From Anaeramoeba flamelloides (lineage: Eukaryota > Metamonada > Anaeramoebidae): a stretch of DNA of 64,000 nt. Of this stretch, positions 57,836 to 64,000 are shown in pieces; positions within the stretch are counted from its first letter, which is position 1; every line of letters starts with the position of its first letter. The stretch is from positions 4,047,001 through 4,111,000 of the forward strand of contig JANTQA010000008.1 of assembly GCA_027625915.1 (NCBI GenBank), in the 5' to 3' direction. The notes under the pieces are model-generated. The model made no database searches and was not told where the DNA came from. It worked only from the letters and a program-made list of their open reading frames with translations. The translations under genes were made by a program, and so were the position numbers.

Positions 57836-58828
57836 TTAAGGAAGTGTTGGTGGTTACAATTATGATTATTATACCAACAATTTCGGATATTTTTAAGGGA
57901 TCTCTCTGTAATTTTCAGATTTTGAGGATATTTTCTTATTAGTCTTGCAACTTTCGATTTTTTGGTTTTTTTTTCCTAATTAGAAAAACTATTGGCATTT
58001 GAAAATTACATTGGATAAAATTTCTGTTGATTTTAGATCTTATAATTCTGAAATATTACTTTCATTTGGGGTTTTTAACACACCCAATATTGAGTAACAA
58101 AAGTACCAAAGAATTGAATCTAGAATACAAATAAGAATCTATTTCTTTGAAATTTTGAATGATTAAAGTAAAATCCCATTTGTAAAATGAGTTAATTTTA
58201 TGCCCTAAATATTCTTCAAATATTATTCATCAGAATTTTAATTTAAGTGACGGACCACCTCTTAAATTAATGTTTTGCAGTGTAAATACTCACCATTTAT
58301 TTTAGTTTCAATAAATATGATCTTCTTTTGGGAGATTTTAAAAAATTTTTGTGAATTATATCTGTTTTTTTTTTATTAAATACCTAAGCTTAATTTCAAA
58401 AATAGGGACAGATTTTTCATCGTTAAAAAATTTGTTTATTTTTTTTTTTTTTCAATAATAATGTATTTTATTAAAGTGGTTAGAGATAATAACTAATATA
58501 CATTAATTTAAATAAAAATATAGTGTAATTATTTCATTTTTTAAAAGACAAACGAAAAAAGAAAAAAAAATAGAATAATAAAGGTTGCCCCTAATTTTGA
58601 AATTGGGCTAGAAATTTTTTTTTTTTTTTTTGATTTGATTAAATAAGTAAAAACTATTCAGATAAAATTATATTTTCCAGATAAGAAATAATTTTCACAA
58701 TATTTACTAATTCCCATTTTTTCTTCAGATTACATTTCCTTGTATTAGGAAGAATCTGTTTTCATGTAAAAGGGGAAAAAGTTACTTCCTCATATTTTGA
58801 ACAATGAAAGAAATGAGTGTAGTCACTT

Positions 58829-59000
58829 GAATTGTAAAGAAGAGAAAATTCAAAAATAAAGAATATCAAGAATAAAAAGAAATATATCAAAAAGTAAATG
58901 GAAATGGAAAAAATAAAACAATTACCTTGAAATAGACTAACACGATCAACTATCACAGTGAATAAAAATATAAGGAAAAACGCTTTGTTGTAATTTATAT
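58829..59000 (-). other. Possible hydrophobic exon(s) of a small membrane protein
   Basis: On the minus strand, about 58995-58927 encodes KAFFLIFLFTVIVDRVSLFQ before a GTAATT donor. After TTCAAG the in-phase sequence reads VTTLISFIVQNMR before GTAACT. The pattern is faintly like the third membrane segment of BAP31-type ER proteins, but no start or flanking exons could be linked. Treat as a hint only. Confidence 0.15.
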
Positions 59001-61023
59001 GATATTATTTCAAACAAAAGAATTATTTTATTTCATTTTTCATCAATTATTTTTAATAAACTCCTACAAAATGTTTTTTATCTTTTCTTTTTACTTACAT
59101 GCTTATTTTTTATTTTTGATTTATTAATCAGAAAGATAATTTTGGTGAGAAATACAATAGATAAAGGTACAACATATTATTTTTTCCTTAAATTATATTA
59201 AAGAAATTTAAGAAAAAGAGCATTTAGAGTATAATTCAATGATTTTTAATAATGATAATAATATAATTTTTGTCAATTTTTTTTTTTTTTTTTTTTGTTA
59301 TATTGCAAACATCCTGCGACCAGGGATATAATACAAGATTTTCAGTCAGAGACAAAAATATAATAAAAAAAATATTTTATAAAATCAATTTGATGTATTT
59401 AGAACTCAAAAAATAGTATGAAAATTAGATTTTTTTTATTTTTCTTTCAAAAAATATATTTTTTTCTGAATTTTTTTTTATTGAAAAGTAATTAGATAAA
59501 AATTTTTTGAGTTCTTTTGATTGTTTTTTTTAAAATGTGTACTATTTGAAAATGATTTTTTTGTTCAATTTTATGTTTTTCAAGTTTAATTTTCATCTTA
59601 TCTAAAACAATCGATAAAGTTGAAGATTCGGTTATTGATCTTAAAAATGGAAAAAATACTTAAAAAAAATAAAAGTAATTTGTTGAGTGAAAAATTATTG
59701 TGAAATATCATAGTGTATATTTTTCTGTAAAATAGTTGTAATTTTTTTTTTTTTTTTTTTTTTTTTTTGATGAATAATTAATGGACTTGATTCAAATCAC
59801 ATTCTTTTTGACACACTAAAGAAAAAAGTTAAAAAAAAAAAATGAAAGAAGGTAAAATAATTTAAATTGTTTAAATATATAAAAAATTCTGTGTTCAAGA
59901 AGTTGGAAATAGGAAAATTGATTTTTTGATTATTATGTTTTCACTCCAAGTATATGTATGCTAATATTAATGAAATAAGAAAGTTATCAAAAAATAATAC
60001 TGAATACAATTCTTTGTGAAAATATTATAATAATTATTCTGGATATATCAAACAAATCCACAAGTACCTTTCCCATCTTTCAAAAATTCATTTTTCCTAA
60101 TTATGATTTTATGAATCAATGACATATACTTTTTTTATTTTCCTTTATATTTTACATAAAAATCTAATTCCATTTTTTGGTTACTAATGGGGAGAAGTGA
60201 TTCAACAGCAATTCCTTCTCCTTTTCCCTTTATCTTTTTTTTTTAATTTTCATTTTGAATAAAAAATCAATAGATTTTCGAAAAAAAAAAACAATATTAA
60301 AAAAATTGTTGTTAGTCTTTAAAACATTTTAAAGAATTGGAAAAAGTATTAGATTTTTCTATATGTTTTTTTTTTGTGAATTATGGGATAATATAGTTAA
60401 ATTTTGTTGAGTATTCTCTTTTTTTTGTAAAATCAATAGATTTTATAGATAAAAAAAAGCAAAATAAAAAAAAAACAAATTAAAACTATTTTACAGAAAA
60501 ATATACACAATAATATTTCACAATAATTTTTCACTCAACAAATTACTTTTATTTTTATTAATAGGTATATTTCCATTTTTTAATTTTAACAAACAAATCT
60601 TCAACTTTATCAATTGTTTTTTCACCAGTTTAAAATAAAACTAAAAATCAATAAAATTGAAAAAAAAAATCCATTTCAAATAGTAGCCCAATTTAAAAAA
60701 AAAAATCAAAAGAATAAAATGAAAAAAAAAAATTCAAGGTTATTTTTTATTGAATTTAATTAATAGATAAAATTATTAATATTTAAATATTTTAAAATAT
60801 GTTTATCAAATATAAAAAATAAGTTATACAATTTACGTACAAAATATGTCAGAGGATAAACCTATATGACAATAAGGATATGAAATAAAGTTTATTATAC
60901 TCAAATCCAAATCAAAAGAAAAAGATAAAGAAAACAAAAAAAAAAAAAATAAAAAACTTATAGAGATAAAGTATCAAAGTAATATCAACAAAAAAAGTTT
61001 TTAAAAAATATATTAAACTAAAT

Positions 61024-63201
61024 TTATTTTCTCTCATTCTCATTTTTCATTGAATCTTGATATTTTGAAGATCTTTTTGACCAACCAAATCTATAAAAAA
61101 TATCTTCGGTTTCTTGTATATATTTGGATTCCATTGTGTCTAGTCTAAATTTCTGTTCTAGTTCATTTAGAATCAAAATACTCTGTGTAGCTTCTTCGCC
61201 ACGTTTTTTCCATTTTTTGGAATTTCTAGGCAAAAAAATTTGTTGTTTTATAATGAATTCATTATCGTTGATTTCATCCACCGCTCTAAATTTTGACAAA
61301 ATTTTTTCATTTATTCTTTTATTTTTTTGCAAGTCGTTTGATAAATCTTTTTCTTTGTAGATTTGGTTTTCAACTAAATTAATATCAATAGTATATAACA
61401 GATTATTGCGGTCATTTTCATCATAATTGCCACCAAAGCCACCACCACCACCATTATCATCGCCCTGGTTATCATTTTTTTTCTTTTTCTTTTTCTTCTC
61501 ATTATTATACAAAACATTTAATTCGAATTTAAAAAAATTCTGTGAATTCATTAATACACTACAATTTGACATATAAACATTTTCGATAATATTTTCATTA
61601 TTCCTTTCAAATTTATAAAGTTTTACCAAGTTATCTGTTTTACCATCAAAAATTATTTTTTTCATTTGAGAAAGGATCAACAAACAAAATCCGCCAATTT
61701 TGGAATATAAATAAGATTCACTACCAAAAAATTGTTTCCAAAATTGATTAAATTTTGTCTGTGTTGTTTTGCCTTGGATTAATGAACAAAATGCATTTAA
61801 AAATTGTGGAAAGCCTATTTTTTCTTCCAAATCATTACTATTATTATTACTCTGGGTAGTAGTAGTAGTATTGCTTTGATTTTCTAGAGCTGTTTTAATT
61901 TGTTTTAAAATCCAATATAATTGTTGATGAAGATAAAAAAAACTATAAAATTCCATCCCAGCAAAAAGAATTTCTCTATTTTGAAGTTTTTTTGATTTTC
62001 CATTAACATGGATGTCTTCTATTTTAATTGGTTTCTTATCATCGCTATCTTTATTATTGTAATCATCATTATTCTCACTACCACCATTGGCATCAGATTG
62101 GTTTAAATTCTGATCTTTGTTCATATTTTCTAATTTTTTTGAAAATAAGGTTGGTGTTTGTATTAATTCTTTTTTCTCATTTGGTAACTTAAAAAATGTT
62201 AACAAAAAATTATCAATAAAAAATTTTAATTTATTAATTATTGGCTGATTATTAAAATAATTCATTTTTTTTTTCAAAATTTCTTCATTTTTATTATTAT
62301 TATTATTTTCTTCTCCATTTTGTTCTTTTACAATTCTAATATTTCCATCTTTTTGGTTATTTCGTTCTGGTTCAACCATTTCATTGTTCGTTTCTGTTTC
62401 CATTTTATTGCTATTGTCTTTCATTTTTTTTTGAATAGATTCCATTTGTTGTGTTTTAAAATGCATATCTAGCATTCCATTTGAGCAAAAACTTGGATTT
62501 TGAATTATTATATTTATTATTTTAAATGTATCTTCCAACAATGGAATGTCATCATAAACAAAAGTAATTTCATTCATTAAAAATTCTGCAAATAGTAATT
62601 TTTTTTTTAATTTTGTTCTCATTATAGATTTTAATTTCATTCTTTTTTGATTAATGATGTTTTGCAAGCTTTGTAAATGCGCTTCCATTAAAAATTTCTC
62701 AATCTTTTTTTTCTTTTGTAAAAGTTCTTCATTTTTCTTTTTTAAGCGTTTTAATATGACCGTTAATGAATTAAAGGGATTCAATTCTAGGCCTTTCAAA
62801 ATTTCCAAGTAATTTTCTTGATAGAGTATTTTTAAACATTTAATATTTAATTGATCTTTTCCAATTGCAGTTATTTTATTCCTGGTAACGTTAATATTGC
62901 TATTGTTATTATTTGATTGTTTGAATAATTCTTTTAGTTGTTCTAATTGGGATATAAATCTTGAATTATTTTCAATATTTATATCAAGATTTATTTTTGT
63001 TTCTTCAAGTTTAAAAGCTAACTTTTCTTTCGAAAATCTTATATTCTCTTTACCCCACCTTTTATTTTTTTTTGATAATTGTTGAAAGTTACTTTCAAAT
63101 TGATTATTATTGTTTTCCCCAAAAAGTTTTGAATTTTTCAATATAGAATTCGTTGTTGAAAACCATTCAAAATTTAATACACTTTTTTCCAATTCATTCA
63201 T
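61024..63201 (-). CDS. Sin3-like corepressor, HDAC-interaction and C-terminal regions only
   Basis: A 725-codon frame from ATG 63201, with an in-frame TAG upstream. The region at about 55-100 (RFSKEKLAFKLEETKINLDI) and about 130-170 (EILKGLELNPFNSLTVILKR) matches the Sin3 HDAC-interaction domain. In the family this reads as two-part E/D-L-D-V and GL-kNP...VLKRLK. The segment at about 415-440 (FYSFFYLHQQLYWILKQIK) and the following 100 residues match the Sin3 C-terminal domain. Between lie Asn-rich and Lys-rich low-complexity linkers. Typical Sin3 is 1200-1500 residues with three or four N-terminal PAH domains. None is present here, though an upstream exon cannot be excluded because ATTATAG 10-30 bases before the ATG could serve as an acceptor. 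Confidence 0.75.
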   Translation of the reverse strand: MNELEKSVLNFEWFSTTNSILKNSKLFGENNNNQFESNFQQLSKKNKRWGKENIRFSKEKLAFKLEETKINLDINIENNSRFISQLEQLKELFKQSNNNNSNINVTRNKITAIGKDQLNIKCLKILYQENYLEILKGLELNPFNSLTVILKRLKKKNEELLQKKKKIEKFLMEAHLQSLQNIINQKRMKLKSIMRTKLKKKLLFAEFLMNEITFVYDDIPLLEDTFKIINIIIQNPSFCSNGMLDMHFKTQQMESIQKKMKDNSNKMETETNNEMVEPERNNQKDGNIRIVKEQNGEENNNNNKNEEILKKKMNYFNNQPIINKLKFFIDNFLLTFFKLPNEKKELIQTPTLFSKKLENMNKDQNLNQSDANGGSENNDDYNNKDSDDKKPIKIEDIHVNGKSKKLQNREILFAGMEFYSFFYLHQQLYWILKQIKTALENQSNTTTTTQSNNNSNDLEEKIGFPQFLNAFCSLIQGKTTQTKFNQFWKQFFGSESYLYSKIGGFCLLILSQMKKIIFDGKTDNLVKLYKFERNNENIIENVYMSNCSVLMNSQNFFKFELNVLYNNEKKKKKKKNDNQGDDNGGGGGFGGNYDENDRNNLLYTIDINLVENQIYKEKDLSNDLQKNKRINEKILSKFRAVDEINDNEFIIKQQIFLPRNSKKWKKRGEEATQSILILNELEQKFRLDTMESKYIQETEDIFYRFGWSKRSSKYQDSMKNENERK

Positions 63202-64000
63202 TTCATTTGAAGATCTTTTATACTATAATTTTTAAAAATAATTATTTATTAAAGTAAGAAAAAAAAATTTTGAGAATAAATTAATGGTGATAAAATTAAA
63301 AAGATAAATTAAATTTTTTAATTATATTTAGTGGTCATCAGACTAGGGTATTATTCTGTTTTGATCGCTAATTTACAAATCATTTGCAATTTATGAATAA
63401 AAAATTTTTAATTTTAAAAATGATTTGAAGAATTGAAATAAAAATCATTATAATAATTAAAGTTAAAACCTTTTATTTCAATTATCACTTTTCATTGAAC
63501 TCCTTATTATTGAGGTTTTGAAAATATAGGGATTTCTCGTGCATACTAATAATTTTAAATCTTATTACATTTTGTAATTTCTAGTTATTCATTAAAGACT
63601 GTTGAATTATTAACAAATTCTGTTCTAAATCATTAATATTAAAATTTTCTCTAAAATTCAAGTACAATAATATAATTAAAAATTTCTCTTTTAATCAAAT
63701 TGAATATCACATTTATACTATTTACTTCAATTTATCCAAAATTAATTTCCCAAAGTATCATTTAACTAATCTTACTCTTTATAGGTTAGAATTTTTTACC
63801 AAAAAAAAAAAAAAAAAACAAAAAAAATCTACAAAGTATTTAAATTCAGTGATACTAAATATTCAACTTTTGAAACATTTAAATCTAAAAATTACCCCCT
63901 TCTCCTTTTGTTACGTTAACTTAATATTATTTTTTTTTCCATTTTTTCTCTTTGTGAATTTTCTTTATATTAAGAAGAAGAGTTACAAAGGAAAAAGATT
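63202..64000. other. Non-coding right edge, upstream of the Sin3-like gene
   Basis: AT-rich sequence with a TATAAAAG-like string (on the minus strand) just before the Sin3-like start, which might be core promoter or part of an acceptor region. I see no PAH-like coding sequence, RNA gene or repeat partner in it. Confidence 0.5.

Larger units (their letters stand above)
57001..61023. other. Intergenic region with a small TTAA-flanked element and possible exons
   Basis: Contents are a coding-like stretch at 57511-57642, a 171-bp element at 57665-57835, hydrophobic exon-like segments on the minus strand near 58829-59000, and many long T and A runs (for example 59279-59296 and 59740-59768). Complementary blocks around 59630-59740 and 60470-60620 form a loose inverted repeat just downstream of the Sin3-like gene. 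No intact gene is supported. Confidence 0.5.

Noticed and set aside
60180-60245. Slightly GC-richer segment with short coding-like frames on both strands
   Set aside because: Too short to judge, and neither strand gives a recognisable motif or convincing splice sites.

Overview
The window is eukaryotic nuclear DNA from a very AT-rich protist. Coding regions are islands of moderate GC in intergenic DNA dominated by A/T runs. The genes encode strictly eukaryotic machinery: COPI alpha, Spt6, a CID-RRM protein, a synaptobrevin-type R-SNARE, proteasome Rpn7, a telobox Myb protein and a Sin3-like corepressor. Introns are few and follow the GT-AG rule. All three standard stop codons behave as stops. 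Asn/Asp runs and Lys/Glu/Arg dipeptide runs recall amoeboid protists such as Anaeramoeba or dictyostelids. That placement is inference from style only.

Layout. 1-1230 (-): RING/TRAF zinc-finger protein running off the left edge. 1.2-4.5 kb: repeats in head-to-head orientation. 4541-8729 (+): coatomer alpha, one intron. 12521-13861 (+): unrecognised basic protein. 13.9-17.7 kb: coding relic, MITE and a dispersed repeat. 17712-22640 (-): Spt6. 22.6-26.6 kb: two large inverted-repeat elements, one with a BED-finger relic. 26611-27245 (-): small acidic protein, three exons. 27.2-33.3 kb: repeats and a kinase-like coding fragment. 33356-33783 (-): R-SNARE. 33.8-38.8 kb: repeats. 38855-40944 (+): SCAF4/8/Seb1-like protein, three exons. 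41-47.5 kb: repeats with a nested MITE. 47520-48272 (+): telobox Myb protein. 48.3-54.6 kb: MITE, fold-back and hairpin. 54631-57000 (-): Rpn7, three exons. 57-61 kb: TTAA-flanked small element and possible exons. 61024-63201 (-): Sin3-like protein. 63.2-64 kb: non-coding.

Nothing looks like an operon or a co-transferred cluster; the genes are ordinary housekeeping and chromatin/transcription genes. Spt6, Sin3 and the CID-RRM protein all act around RNA polymerase II, but nothing here shows co-regulation. The part least explained by known genes is the intergenic DNA. It holds at least eight families of dispersed, inverted or fold-back repeats, two of them apparently carrying nested insertions. 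I found no tRNA, rRNA, CRISPR, bacterial or viral signature. Splice sites and repeat boundaries were placed by eye.
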